This document shows positions 17,016 to 23,221 of a DNA stretch of 31,655 nucleotides, in pieces. This stretch comes from a virus: the IMG/VR virus record IMGVR_UViG_3300028800_000242, positions 1 to 31,655 of that record. One strand, 5' to 3'. The translations under genes and the position numbers were made by a program. Each line of letters starts with the position of its first letter. The first letter of the stretch is position 1. Below the pieces are notes generated by a model. The model was not told where the DNA came from. It made no database searches and saw only the letters and a list, made by a program, of their open reading frames with translations.

Positions 17016-17402
17016 ATGAGTGATCATCCGGTAGCACCCGAGCCGAGCCCTGACGAGCACCCGATCGGCGAGCTCGAGAAGCGGCCCGTCTGGCGCGACG
17101 GAAAGACGCCGCCGGCATGGGTCGCCGTGATCCTGCTCGTCGTCGCGCTGACAGCCGGCAGCGGCATCGCGACGACCGTCTACTTCAGCAACTATCTCAA
17201 CGGCCGCCGCGCGATCTCGGATGAGAAGGCCGCCGTCACCGCCAATGACGAGCAAGTGCAACGGCTCGCCATCTGTACCGCGCTCGCGCGCTTCCCGAAA
17301 GATCCGACCGTGCTGAAGATCGACGCTTTCCCTTACCTGGTCTACAACGCGCCGACACAGCCATTCTGTCCCGTCCATCTCAACGGAGGCATCGACCCAT
17401 GA
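17016..17402 (+). CDS. one-TM protein next to endolysin (lysis-cassette candidate)
   Basis: This 128-residue protein has an AGGAG ribosome-binding site. Residues 1-32 are polar and Pro/Glu-rich. A hydrophobic helix (about 34-57, AWVAVILLVVALTAGSGIAT) follows, then an outside or periplasm-like segment with two Cys (IC and FC) near 87 and 117. Its stop overlaps the endolysin start. A role in lysis, as a holin-like or regulatory membrane protein, is inferred from position. Confidence 0.65.
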   Translation: MSDHPVAPEPSPDEHPIGELEKRPVWRDGKTPPAWVAVILLVVALTAGSGIATTVYFSNYLNGRRAISDEKAAVTANDEQVQRLAICTALARFPKDPTVLKIDAFPYLVYNAPTQPFCPVHLNGGIDP

Positions 17403-18265
17403 CCGAGACAGTCCTCATCGACGTCGCATGGAGCAAGCCCAAAGCGGCCGCCATCAAAGCCGCCGGCTACTCAGGCGTCCTCGGCTATATCTCGCACGAT
17501 GCGAGCAAGGATCTCGGCGCGAAGCAAGCCAAGCTCTACATCCGCGCCGGCCTGCATGTCGGCTTCGTCTTCGAGACGACCGCGACCGAAGCAGAGCACC
17601 ACACTGCGACCGGCGTCGCGGACAGGCGCTACGCAGAGCAGCGAGCCGAGGCGATGGGCTACCCGAAGACCTGCCCGATCTTCTACGCCGTCGACGAGGA
17701 CGTCAGCCCCGAGAAAGTGCAGGCCTACTTTGCCGGCGTCTTCGACGGCAACACGCACCCGGCCGGCCCTTACGGTTCGGCCGAGGTCGTCACGTTCATC
17801 GCCAAGCTGCACCCGAAAGCGATCAGCTGGCAGACGGTCGCATGGTCCGGCGACGTGATCTCAGCCCATGCTTCGCTCTATCAGCGCAACACCAAGACCA
17901 AGCCGAAGGTCGCCGGCGTCGCCAGCAACGGCTACGACGAAGATGTCGTGCTCAAACCGATCAAGCTTTGGAACGGCGAGCTGATGCCGACAGCATCACC
18001 CGGCCATCACCCGCCGAACCCTGGCCCCGGTCAGCCGACCAAGCCGAAACGCGAGAAGACTGCCATGCTCGGCGCGCTCAAGGTCCTCTTCGCGGCCAAA
18101 GCGAAGGCCTTCATCGGCGCGATCCTCGCTGCAGCTGTCGCCTATGAAGGCACGGCGATCACTACCCATCACGCCGCGACCCTGCACGGACTCGAGCTCG
18201 CTGTCACCGCTGCCGTCGTCACTTTCGCCGGCGTGCACCAGGCCGCCAACAAGCCCACCAAGTAG
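17399..18265 (+). CDS. endolysin: DUF1906 glycoside hydrolase-like domain plus holin-like tail
   Basis: This 288-residue protein has an N-terminal lysin domain (1-193) of the DUF1906/glycoside hydrolase-like group, with Asp8 (IDVAW), VGFVFET (54-60) and the acidic YAVDEDV (96-102) as likely active-site region. A Pro/Gly/His linker (about 196-222) follows. The last 66 residues contain two hydrophobic segments (237-252, 264-281) that resemble a small phage holin. ATG codons in frame at 17984 (inside a palindrome copy) and 18065 could each start a separate membrane product. The ribosome-binding signal before 18065 (GAGAAG) is only moderate. Confidence 0.8.
   Translation: MTETVLIDVAWSKPKAAAIKAAGYSGVLGYISHDASKDLGAKQAKLYIRAGLHVGFVFETTATEAEHHTATGVADRRYAEQRAEAMGYPKTCPIFYAVDEDVSPEKVQAYFAGVFDGNTHPAGPYGSAEVVTFIAKLHPKAISWQTVAWSGDVISAHASLYQRNTKTKPKVAGVASNGYDEDVVLKPIKLWNGELMPTASPGHHPPNPGPGQPTKPKREKTAMLGALKVLFAAKAKAFIGAILAAAVAYEGTAITTHHAATLHGLELAVTAAVVTFAGVHQAANKPTK
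17983..17997. repeat. dispersed palindrome copy 5 (GATGCCGACAGCATC)
   Basis: This copy sits at the junction between the catalytic and linker parts of the endolysin, read as Met-Pro-Thr-Ala-Ser-Pro. It shares the flank TGATGCC...GCATCACCCGGC with the copy that starts the gene at 9093. This suggests that a gene-start segment was fused in frame to the lysin end. Confidence 0.8.
18065..18265 (+). CDS. possible internal-start holin-like product
   Basis: ATG 18065 would give a 66-residue protein, MLGALKVLFAAKAKAFIGAI..., with two hydrophobic helices and a basic end, in the size range of small phage holins. It shares the endolysin frame. The evidence is the module boundary and the holin-like shape. 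The upstream signal (GAGAAG, 8-9 nt away) is weak, so separate expression is uncertain. Confidence 0.35.
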   Translation: MLGALKVLFAAKAKAFIGAILAAAVAYEGTAITTHHAATLHGLELAVTAAVVTFAGVHQAANKPTK

Positions 18266-18272
18266 ACGCGCC

Positions 18273-18446
18273 GTGATCGGCGAGCCTCGAAGCCTCGCCG
18301 ACATCGACGACCGTCACGCCAATCTCACCATCGCGCTCGCTGAAGCCGAAGGCAGCGGCGAGCTCGAGCTCAGCGACCACTACCGGCGCGAGCTCGCCAA
18401 CCTTCGGTCGCTCCGCGACCTCTTCGAGCCAAGGACCAAGACATGA
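18273..18446 (+). CDS. small hypothetical protein
   Basis: This 57-residue, charged, helical protein starts at GTG 18273, seven bases after the endolysin stop. It reads VIGEPRSLADIDDRHANLTI then ALAEAEGSGELELSDHYRRE, and its stop overlaps the next start (ATGA). No family is recognised. Translational coupling on the 3' side and codon use like its neighbours support it as a real gene. Confidence 0.6.
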   Translation: MIGEPRSLADIDDRHANLTIALAEAEGSGELELSDHYRRELANLRSLRDLFEPRTKT

Positions 18447-19480
18447 CCGATGTGCAGATCACCGTCGACGGCGACCTCGCTGACACTTTCTCGGCGATCG
18501 CGGCCGCATACGCCGGCCAGAAAGCTCAGGTCGCCGCCGGCCAAGCGACCATCACCGACCTTCAGGCAGACGTCGCCGGCGACGTCAGCCAGCTCGCCGA
18601 CGACGCGAGCACCATCGCGGCGCTTCAAGCGCAGGTCGCGCAGCTGCAGCTCGACGCGAATCCGATGCCGCCGGTCGGTGCCTATCTTGGCGATCAGTCG
18701 TCGGTCACCGCCTTCGGCCCTGACGTCAACGTGCTCAGGCAATACAACACCCCCGGCAAGATCCCGGCGACGTTCGTGCCGATGTGGCCATTGCCGCACC
18801 TGAAGATCACCCTGCCATCGATCAAGCCCGATCACCCGACCTTCGACCAGGACGCCGTCGTCGCCACCTATGCGCACAGCTATGCCGCATGGTGCAAAGC
18901 GCACGGCGTGCGGCCCATCATCATCATCGAGCACGAGCCCGAGAATAAGACGAAGCAGCCGGCAGACTCCCCGACCAATTTCTCGGCCGAATGGATCCAC
19001 TACCGCAACGTCATCAAGATCGCCGAGCCCGACCTCGAGGTTTGGGCGACGTTCATGACCTACACCGAGGACGAGCGACCGCCAGACAACCTCGGCCATG
19101 CGACCAAGGGCGTCAACGAATGGATCGACGAGCTACACGCCGAGACGGTCGCGGCTGCGATCGCGCCGGACGGCATCAGCTTCGACGGTTACCCCGACTA
19201 CACCAAAGGCGAGACAGCCGAGGCCAACTTCGGCCCTGACTTCGCCTACGTCCGCGCGAAGCCAGGATGGAGCCGGATGCCGGTAGGTGTCGCCGAATGG
19301 GGATATGGCGACCCGATCGACGTCAACACCGAGGCGCACATCACCGCCGGCCTCGACTACTTCCGCCAGTACGGCGTCGAGTTCATCAGCTACTTCGACG
19401 CCAACGTCAGCGGCCAATGGAACCTCGCCGGCCGGCCACTGAGCATCAAAGCCCTACAGGCCGCGATGACAGCCGGATGA
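18443..19480 (+). CDS. glycoside hydrolase with N-terminal coiled coil
   Basis: This 345-residue protein has a coiled-coil-like N-terminus (about 20-72, QAQVAQLQLD) and then a TIM-barrel glycoside hydrolase resembling GH26 or another clan A family. Candidate acid/base is Glu165 in IIIIEHEPENK and candidate nucleophile Glu285 in GVAEWGYG. The order HE...E and the FDGYPDY segment fit such enzymes. No signal peptide is seen. It may be a virion-linked depolymerase acting on host surface glycans, or a lysis accessory. The coiled coil suggests oligomerisation or attachment. Confidence 0.7.
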   Translation: MTDVQITVDGDLADTFSAIAAAYAGQKAQVAAGQATITDLQADVAGDVSQLADDASTIAALQAQVAQLQLDANPMPPVGAYLGDQSSVTAFGPDVNVLRQYNTPGKIPATFVPMWPLPHLKITLPSIKPDHPTFDQDAVVATYAHSYAAWCKAHGVRPIIIIEHEPENKTKQPADSPTNFSAEWIHYRNVIKIAEPDLEVWATFMTYTEDERPPDNLGHATKGVNEWIDELHAETVAAAIAPDGISFDGYPDYTKGETAEANFGPDFAYVRAKPGWSRMPVGVAEWGYGDPIDVNTEAHITAGLDYFRQYGVEFISYFDANVSGQWNLAGRPLSIKALQAAMTAG

Positions 19481-19971
19481 AGGTAGGCGCGGTCAACACG
19501 CAGCTCTTCACGACACCGCACGCGAGCAGCTCGCTCGACCCTGAGCCGGCGCTGCTCGAGCTGATCGCCGACGCGAAGAGCACGATCGAGCTCGGCATCT
19601 ACTCGATCACCCTGCCGGCGGTCGCGGCCGCGCTGATCGCAGCTCACGGCCGCGGCGTCACGATCACGGTCGCCGCCGACGCGACCGAAGCCACCGAGCC
19701 GAGCTCGCAGATCCCGGCGATCGCCAACGCCGGCATCAGCGTGCATCTTTGGGGCAGCGAGTTCCACCTGGCTCACTTCAAGGTGATCGTCGTCGACGGC
19801 AAAGCGGCCGCCTTCGGCAGCTACAACTACTCGAGCGAAGCCGAGCTCGACGACTACGAGATCCTCGCCGTCTTCACCGGCGTCGAGGTCACTCGAGGCG
19901 GCATGGCAGCCGCGCTGAGCCAGCTGATCAGCTCGTGCTACGCCGCCGGCACCGCATACCCGCCGAGCTGA
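19477..19971 (+). CDS. phospholipase D-family protein (Nuc-like)
   Basis: This 164-residue protein has a single HKD motif: His100, Lys102 and Asp107 in HFKVIVVD, followed by GSYNYSSEAELDDYE. Single-motif members such as Nuc endonucleases act as dimers, so a DNase or phosphodiesterase is likely; the substrate is not known. ATG 19477 overlaps the preceding stop (ATGA). Placement after lysis and hydrolase genes is unusual. It could degrade host DNA late in infection or act on membrane phospholipid. Confidence 0.8.
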   Translation: MKVGAVNTQLFTTPHASSSLDPEPALLELIADAKSTIELGIYSITLPAVAAALIAAHGRGVTITVAADATEATEPSSQIPAIANAGISVHLWGSEFHLAHFKVIVVDGKAAAFGSYNYSSEAELDDYEILAVFTGVEVTRGGMAAALSQLISSCYAAGTAYPPS

Positions 19972-20180
19972 TGCCCTGCAGCAAAGGGATGCGCGACTGC
20001 CGCGCCGGCTGCCTGCATCGAGCGAGCGTCGAAGAGTACCGACTAGCTCGGCACGCGCAGCTGCTCCGCGAGGAAGCCGAGACAATCGGCGACCCTTGGA
20101 TGATCGCCGAGCGTAAGCCCGCGATCAGCTTCCGGCAATGGCTCGTCGGTCGTGCGCGACGAGCCTCACGAGCAGCCTGA
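19971..20180 (+). CDS. small Cys-containing hypothetical protein
   Basis: This 69-residue protein starts at ATG 19971 in a TGATG overlap with the PLD gene. It has Cys at residues 3, 10 and 14 (MPCSKGMRDCRAGCLHRA) and a basic C-terminus (WLVGRARRASRAA). It is the last gene before the late terminator. A metal-binding N-terminus is possible. No function is recognised. Confidence 0.55.
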   Translation: MPCSKGMRDCRAGCLHRASVEEYRLARHAQLLREEAETIGDPWMIAERKPAISFRQWLVGRARRASRAA

Positions 20181-20191
20181 GACACGACAAG

Positions 20192-20231
20192 GATCGCCTC
20201 GCCATCATCCCAACGGCGAGGCGATCTTTTT
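20192..20231 (+). terminator. intrinsic terminator at end of late operon
   Basis: A perfect 12-bp stem, GATCGCCTCGCC (20192-20203) and GGCGAGGCGATC (20215-20226), is followed by TTTTTC. This is the clearest intrinsic terminator in the window. It lies 11 nt after the last rightward late gene and just beyond the end of the leftward lipoprotein gene, so it may also end leftward transcripts, though that side has only a short T-run. Confidence 0.9.
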
Positions 20232-20237
20232 CGTGTT

Positions 20238-20570
20238 CTAGGCGGAGCAGCCCGGCCAGGTCGCGAAGTTGCCGGCGCGCACTCGCTGGCCGATGTAACC
20301 ACCGACTGCGTTGCCGAACGCGACCATCGTGCCTTGCTTGCACTTGACGTCAGCCGTGATCTGAAGCGCTCCATTCACCCGACATGATGTGGCCTCCATC
20401 GCTCGCGTTAGCGTCTCGCCGATGAGATGGGAGCACGTCGGCTGAGATGACGAGCTGGAGGCTTGCGCGGACGATGGTGAGGAGTGGCCACCACAGCCGG
20501 TAGCGATCAGAACAACGACACCTGACGCAGCCAACCGGCCCCATCGACTCATGCTCGCGATCCTAGTCAT
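20238..20570 (-). CDS. predicted lipoprotein
   Basis: This 110-residue protein has an N-terminus MTRIASMSRWGRLAASGVVV followed by LIATGC, a lipobox with Cys25, so the mature protein should be lipid-anchored outside the membrane. A Ser-rich spacer (GGHSSPSSAQASSSSSQPT) follows, then a ~60-residue folded part with four Cys that may form disulfides. The start at 20570 overlaps the upstream stop; ATG 20552 is an alternative. It is the last gene of the leftward lysogeny operon. A role in superinfection exclusion or lysogenic conversion is an inference. Confidence 0.7.
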   Translation of the reverse strand: MTRIASMSRWGRLAASGVVVLIATGCGGHSSPSSAQASSSSSQPTCSHLIGETLTRAMEATSCRVNGALQITADVKCKQGTMVAFGNAVGGYIGQRVRAGNFATWPGCSA

Positions 20571-20920
20571 GAGGGGCAGTAGAGCAGCTCCGCGCCCGGC
20601 CGCACCGTATAGTCGCCGCGGACGAGCACATCGGCCCCGGTCAAATTGAGCGCGAGGAAACACAGCGTCTTCAGACGGCTAGTGCCGAACACGCGGTCAA
20701 CAAACTCATAACGGCCATCCCATGCCAGCGACGGGGGAACAGAGCTGTCAGAACGGGCGATCGCCTCGCGCTTGATCAGCCTGTGCTGAAGCTTTAGCGG
20801 CGTCGAGTTCGTCACGCGATGCACTTCGTTAGGCGTGGTCGGCGACGCGGCGGCGATCGCGGAGGGGACTATCAGGGCAGCGATCGCGGCTGCGGCCGTG
20901 AGGATCTTGAGTCGGAGCAT
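20567..20920 (-). CDS. predicted secreted protein
   Basis: This 117-residue protein has a clear Sec signal peptide (MLRLKILTAAAAIAALIVPS, cleavage near AIAAAS) and a small mature domain with two Cys (LCFLAL and LLYCPS). A strong GAAGGA ribosome-binding site precedes ATG 20920. It lies 32 bp after the integrase gene on the same strand. Secreted products in a prophage-side operon often alter the host surface; this is inferred, as no family is recognised. Confidence 0.7.
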   Translation of the reverse strand: MLRLKILTAAAAIAALIVPSAIAAASPTTPNEVHRVTNSTPLKLQHRLIKREAIARSDSSVPPSLAWDGRYEFVDRVFGTSRLKTLCFLALNLTGADVLVRGDYTVRPGAELLYCPS

Positions 20921-20952
20921 CTGGCTTCCTTCTTTCGGTTGGTCGAGGCGAG

Positions 20953-21792
20953 TTAGGCCGCGACGACTGGACCCGCGCCGAGTACCGCGCGATGCAACGC
21001 ATCGGCCGGAAGTTGGGTGTAACGAGCCGTGATGACAGGTGTGGAATGGCCGAGAAGTTGCTGCACGGCGAACAGGTCACGCTCGACGGCATAGGCAGCG
21101 GTCGCGAAACGGTGACGCAGCTTGTGCGCTGTCCAGCCATCAGGCAACGCGCGGCCGATCAGCTTGCACACGTATAGCGGCGAGAGATGACCGTTGTCCT
21201 GGCCAGGAAACAGATACCCGGCGGTCGCCGGCAACGACGCCGCGACCATCGGATGAAGAGGCACGCTGCGCTGCTTGCCACCCTTGCCGACGACATGGAG
21301 CAGCTGACCGTCGATGTCGCCGGCATGCACCTTCGCGATCTCGCAGCACCGAAGCCCTGCATATGCCGCGAGCATCAGCATCGCCTTCGACCGCTCGTCG
21401 GCGAGCAGCAGGCCTCGAGCGATCACTTCCTCAGGTGCCGGCCGTGGCACGCCAGCCGGCACGCGGATCTTCGGCAGCCTGGCGGCCGGATCCGCCTCGA
21501 GTAGACCTTCCTCGAACATCCAGCCGAACAACTTGCGCGCGCTCGAGCGGATGGCTTTGCGCGATTCAGGCGCGAGCCCGTCACGAGCGAGCACGCCGAG
21601 CAGTTGCTCGGTCGTGATCTGCGATGGCGACTTGGCCAGCCGAGCGAACCGGCGAGCGTGATGCATCCGAAGCCTCACCGTGCCCGGCGAGACACCTGAT
21701 GCGAGAAGAAAGAGCAGATATGCGTCGAGCGCGTCCCGCCACATCAGCAAGACCCTCACCGATCCCTTCGTCACGGCACGGCGCTCTATCAC
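20953..21792 (-). CDS. int: tyrosine integrase without arm-binding domain
   Basis: This 279-residue recombinase has all catalytic residues: Arg148 (AGLRCCE), Lys173 region (GKGGKQRS), His223 and Arg226 (HKLRHRFA), His249 (LLGHST) and Tyr258 (TARYTQL). The N-terminus goes almost at once into the core-binding helical domain (about 17-110), so the arm-type DNA-binding domain of lambda-like integrases is absent, as in Brujita-like or Xer-like enzymes. GTG 21792 overlaps the repressor stop. The protein ends VVAA, compatible with an ssrA-like degradation signal. It would recombine attP (21874-21904) with a host tRNA gene. Confidence 0.95.
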   Translation of the reverse strand: MIERRAVTKGSVRVLLMWRDALDAYLLFLLASGVSPGTVRLRMHHARRFARLAKSPSQITTEQLLGVLARDGLAPESRKAIRSSARKLFGWMFEEGLLEADPAARLPKIRVPAGVPRPAPEEVIARGLLLADERSKAMLMLAAYAGLRCCEIAKVHAGDIDGQLLHVVGKGGKQRSVPLHPMVAASLPATAGYLFPGQDNGHLSPLYVCKLIGRALPDGWTAHKLRHRFATAAYAVERDLFAVQQLLGHSTPVITARYTQLPADALHRAVLGAGPVVAA

Positions 21793-22124
21793 GCCGCACG
21801 TAACGCAAGTGCTCGGCTGGGAAGGATGAGACGTATGCGCCCGAATGGACTAGTGGGGCCAGAGTGACCGATAGGTTCCTGGTTCGAGTCCAGGTGCGGG
21901 AGCAACTCATCTAGGTCGATCCCGGTCGCCAAGGCGTAGGCCATCACGACGCTCTTCGGTGCCTGGTCGGCGGCCTCGTACTTGCGAAGCGACGTCCTCG
22001 AGATCCCGATGACCTCGGCGAAAGCCTTGGCGTCGTAGCCACGCAGCTCGCGTGCTTTGCGCAGCCGGTCGCCATTGTGGAAGACGATCGTCAGCTCGTC
22101 TTCGCGGCGCATGGTTTGTGCCAT
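21789..22124 (-). CDS. immunity repressor (XRE-type HTH), viral form carrying attP
   Basis: This 111-residue protein has a helix-turn-helix domain (about 17-73, NGDRLRKARELRGYDAKAFA then VIGISRTSLRKYE). Residues 74-84 are encoded by the antisense of a tRNA T-arm/acceptor (LPHLDSNQEP). Residues 85-111 are a viral tail ending SRALALRAA. Integration at the tRNA sequence would replace that tail. The likely transcript starts a few bases before ATG 22124, with a -10 at 22131-22136. Its stop overlaps integrase. A lambda-like regulator role is inferred from the HTH, the divergent partner and the operators. Confidence 0.85.
   Translation of the reverse strand: MAQTMRREDELTIVFHNGDRLRKARELRGYDAKAFAEVIGISRTSLRKYEAADQAPKSVVMAYALATGIDLDELLPHLDSNQEPIGHSGPTSPFGRIRLILPSRALALRAA
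21874..21904 (+). other. attP core: 3' end of a tRNA gene
   Basis: On the + strand this segment reads as a tRNA T-arm and acceptor: stem CCTGG (21878-21882), loop TTCGAGT, stem CCAGG (21890-21894), acceptor strand TGCGGGA, then GCA. The anticodon arm expected upstream is missing, so this is not a tRNA gene but a fragment that restores the host tRNA on integration. It lies next to int and inside the repressor gene. Exact core limits and tRNA identity need the host attB. Confidence 0.88.
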
Positions 22125-22126
22125 GC
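22109..22126. promoter_or_regulatory. inverted repeat over repressor start codons
   Basis: GCATGG (22109-22114) and CCATGC (22121-22126) form an inverted repeat around TTTGTG. It contains the repressor's first ATG and its fifth codon ATG. It may be an extra operator half-site pair or a translation-control hairpin on a leaderless message. Confidence 0.35.
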
Positions 22127-22130
22127 CTCA

Positions 22131-22159
22131 AGTGTCGGCATCTGACCAAGGTAAGTCAA
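22131..22159 (-). promoter_or_regulatory. repressor promoter (leftward)
   Basis: On the minus strand, TTGACT (22159-22154) is a -35 box. A 17-bp spacer leads to GACACT (22136-22131) as -10. Only six bases separate the -10 from the repressor ATG, so the mRNA is probably leaderless, which is common in actinobacteria. The -35 lies inside the left operator. Confidence 0.7.
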
Positions 22160-22192
22160 GGTCCGAATGGGCGTGTCGCCTTGACTCACCTT
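22148..22192. promoter_or_regulatory. paired operators of the lysogeny switch
   Basis: AAGGTAAGTCAAGG (22148-22161) and CCTTGACTCACCTT (22179-22192) are inverted copies matching at 13 of 14 positions, 17 bp apart. Each holds the -35 box of one divergent promoter. Repressor binding here could close both promoters or regulate them together. Confidence 0.75.
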
Positions 22193-22209
22193 GCGCGCGT
22201 GGCTAATCA
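22181..22209 (+). promoter_or_regulatory. early promoter (rightward)
   Basis: TTGACT (22181-22186), a 17-bp spacer, and TAATCA (22204-22209) form a near-consensus promoter. The ATG of the first early gene follows seven bases later, again suggesting a leaderless transcript. The -35 lies inside the right operator. Confidence 0.75.
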
Positions 22210-22216
22210 TGCTCAT

Positions 22217-22408
22217 ATGACCAACCCTGATCTCGTCACGACGCTCGAGGCAGCTCAGATGCTTCGAGTCAGCGTGCCGACCGTCAACCGGCTCGCTCGC
22301 GCCGGCAAGCTCACCGAAGTCTTCAAGCTGCCAGGCCTCCGCGGCGGACGTGTCTTCAATCGCGCGGACGTCCAAGCGCTCGGCGCTCAGGAAGCGCAGA
22401 GCGCGTGA
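22217..22408 (+). CDS. excisionase/Cro-like DNA-binding protein
   Basis: This 63-residue protein has the excisionase-type winged helix pattern LVTTLEAAQMLRVSVPTVNR followed by LARAGKLTEVFKLPG and RVFNRADVQAL. It is the first gene of the early operon and diverges from the repressor, where phages of the BPs/Brujita type also encode a small regulator. It could direct excision or act as a Cro-like repressor of the lysogeny promoter. Sequence alone does not decide. Confidence 0.8.
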   Translation: MTNPDLVTTLEAAQMLRVSVPTVNRLARAGKLTEVFKLPGLRGGRVFNRADVQALGAQEAQSA

Positions 22409-22611
22409 CCGAGACGATCGACCGCGGCGAGCTCGAAAAGGAAGGCTGCACCAGCTGCAGCATGTACCGGCTCGAGCTCCGCGGCATCGTCAAAGCCGCG
22501 CGGCGAGCCGAGCGCGCTGGCCGGCGGCCGAACCTCACGCGCGTCGACTACGTCAAGGCGCAGATCCGCGAGTGTGCTTCCCGCGGCCACGCACTCGGCG
22601 CACGCCGATGA
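22405..22611 (+). CDS. small early protein with CTSC motif
   Basis: This 68-residue protein starts at GTG 22405 in a GTGA overlap. It has Cys15 and Cys18 (CTSC) and a basic middle (IVKAARRAERAGRRPNLTRV). The stop overlaps the next start. It may bind metal or nucleic acid, but no family is recognised. Confidence 0.6.
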   Translation: MTETIDRGELEKEGCTSCSMYRLELRGIVKAARRAERAGRRPNLTRVDYVKAQIRECASRGHALGARR

Positions 22612-22922
22612 CACCTACCAAGACGCGGCTCTTCCGCGACCAGGTCCCGCTCGAGATTGCCGAGCTCGGCCGCGAGGAGCCCGTTCGCTGGCTGCGGATC
22701 TTCCCCGACCTCGACGAGCAATCGCGGCGAGTGATCCGCCGGCTCGATGCCTTCGCCGACTCAACCGACCGCCTCGTCGCACGCTTCGAGACGTTCGACG
22801 GCCCTTGCATCACCTACGTCTTCACCGACAACGCCGCGAGCTACGTCCTCGCAATGGTCGCGATCGCCGAGACGCGCGGCACGATCAGCTGGCGGCTCGA
22901 GCACGGCGAGACGGCCCGATGA
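22608..22922 (+). CDS. early hypothetical protein
   Basis: This 104-residue protein starts at ATG 22608 (ATGA). It is acidic, with a helical N-terminal half (LRIFPDLDEQSRRVIRRLDA) and a beta-like end (GPCITYVFTDNAASYVLAMV). It is translationally coupled on both sides. No function is recognised. Confidence 0.65.
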   Translation: MTPTKTRLFRDQVPLEIAELGREEPVRWLRIFPDLDEQSRRVIRRLDAFADSTDRLVARFETFDGPCITYVFTDNAASYVLAMVAIAETRGTISWRLEHGETAR

Positions 22923-23221
22923 TGCCGACAGCATCAGATGCCGAAGAGCTGCTCGAGCGGATCCTGCACGGCGACGGCATGACACGGCTCGCCGCATGGG
23001 GCGAAGCGATCGAAGCCGGGCTCGGTGGCATGACCGTGATCGACACCTGCGACGGCGATCGCTTCGGCTGGACGCTCCAAGGCTTCCGCCGGCATCTGCA
23101 CTTCACCGACAGCCTGTCCGCCATCGAAGGTCGCGGCTACCGGATCCACACCACCCGAAACGTCGAGCTCGGCTGCCTCGACGACGTCGACCGCGGCCCT
23201 GTCCTCGGCATGGCGCGATGA
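22919..23221 (+). CDS. early hypothetical protein starting in a palindrome
   Basis: This 100-residue protein begins MMPTASDAEELLERILHGDG. The first ATG (22919) makes the usual ATGA overlap; the second (22922) makes a TGATG overlap. The start lies in palindrome copy 6. The body is a mixed helix-strand protein (IEAGLGGMTVIDTCDGDRFG; RNVELGCLDDVDR). No family is recognised. Confidence 0.65.
   Translation: MMPTASDAEELLERILHGDGMTRLAAWGEAIEAGLGGMTVIDTCDGDRFGWTLQGFRRHLHFTDSLSAIEGRGYRIHTTRNVELGCLDDVDRGPVLGMAR
22921..22935. repeat. dispersed palindrome copy 6 (GATGCCGACAGCATC)
   Basis: This copy covers the stop/start junction between two early genes. It encodes Met-Pro-Thr-Ala-Ser, the same residues as copies at 17983 and 28872. 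Confidence 0.8.

Noticed and set aside
21830-21910. A complete tRNA gene near the integrase
   Set aside because: Only the T-arm and acceptor end are present; the upstream bases cannot form an anticodon arm, so this is an attP core.
20953-22124. Taking the Ala-Ala ends of repressor and integrase alone as proof of degradation tags
   Set aside because: Other unrelated proteins here (ending at 2278, 20180, 26359 and 29271) also end in Ala-Ala, so the ends only support the switch together with the attP position.
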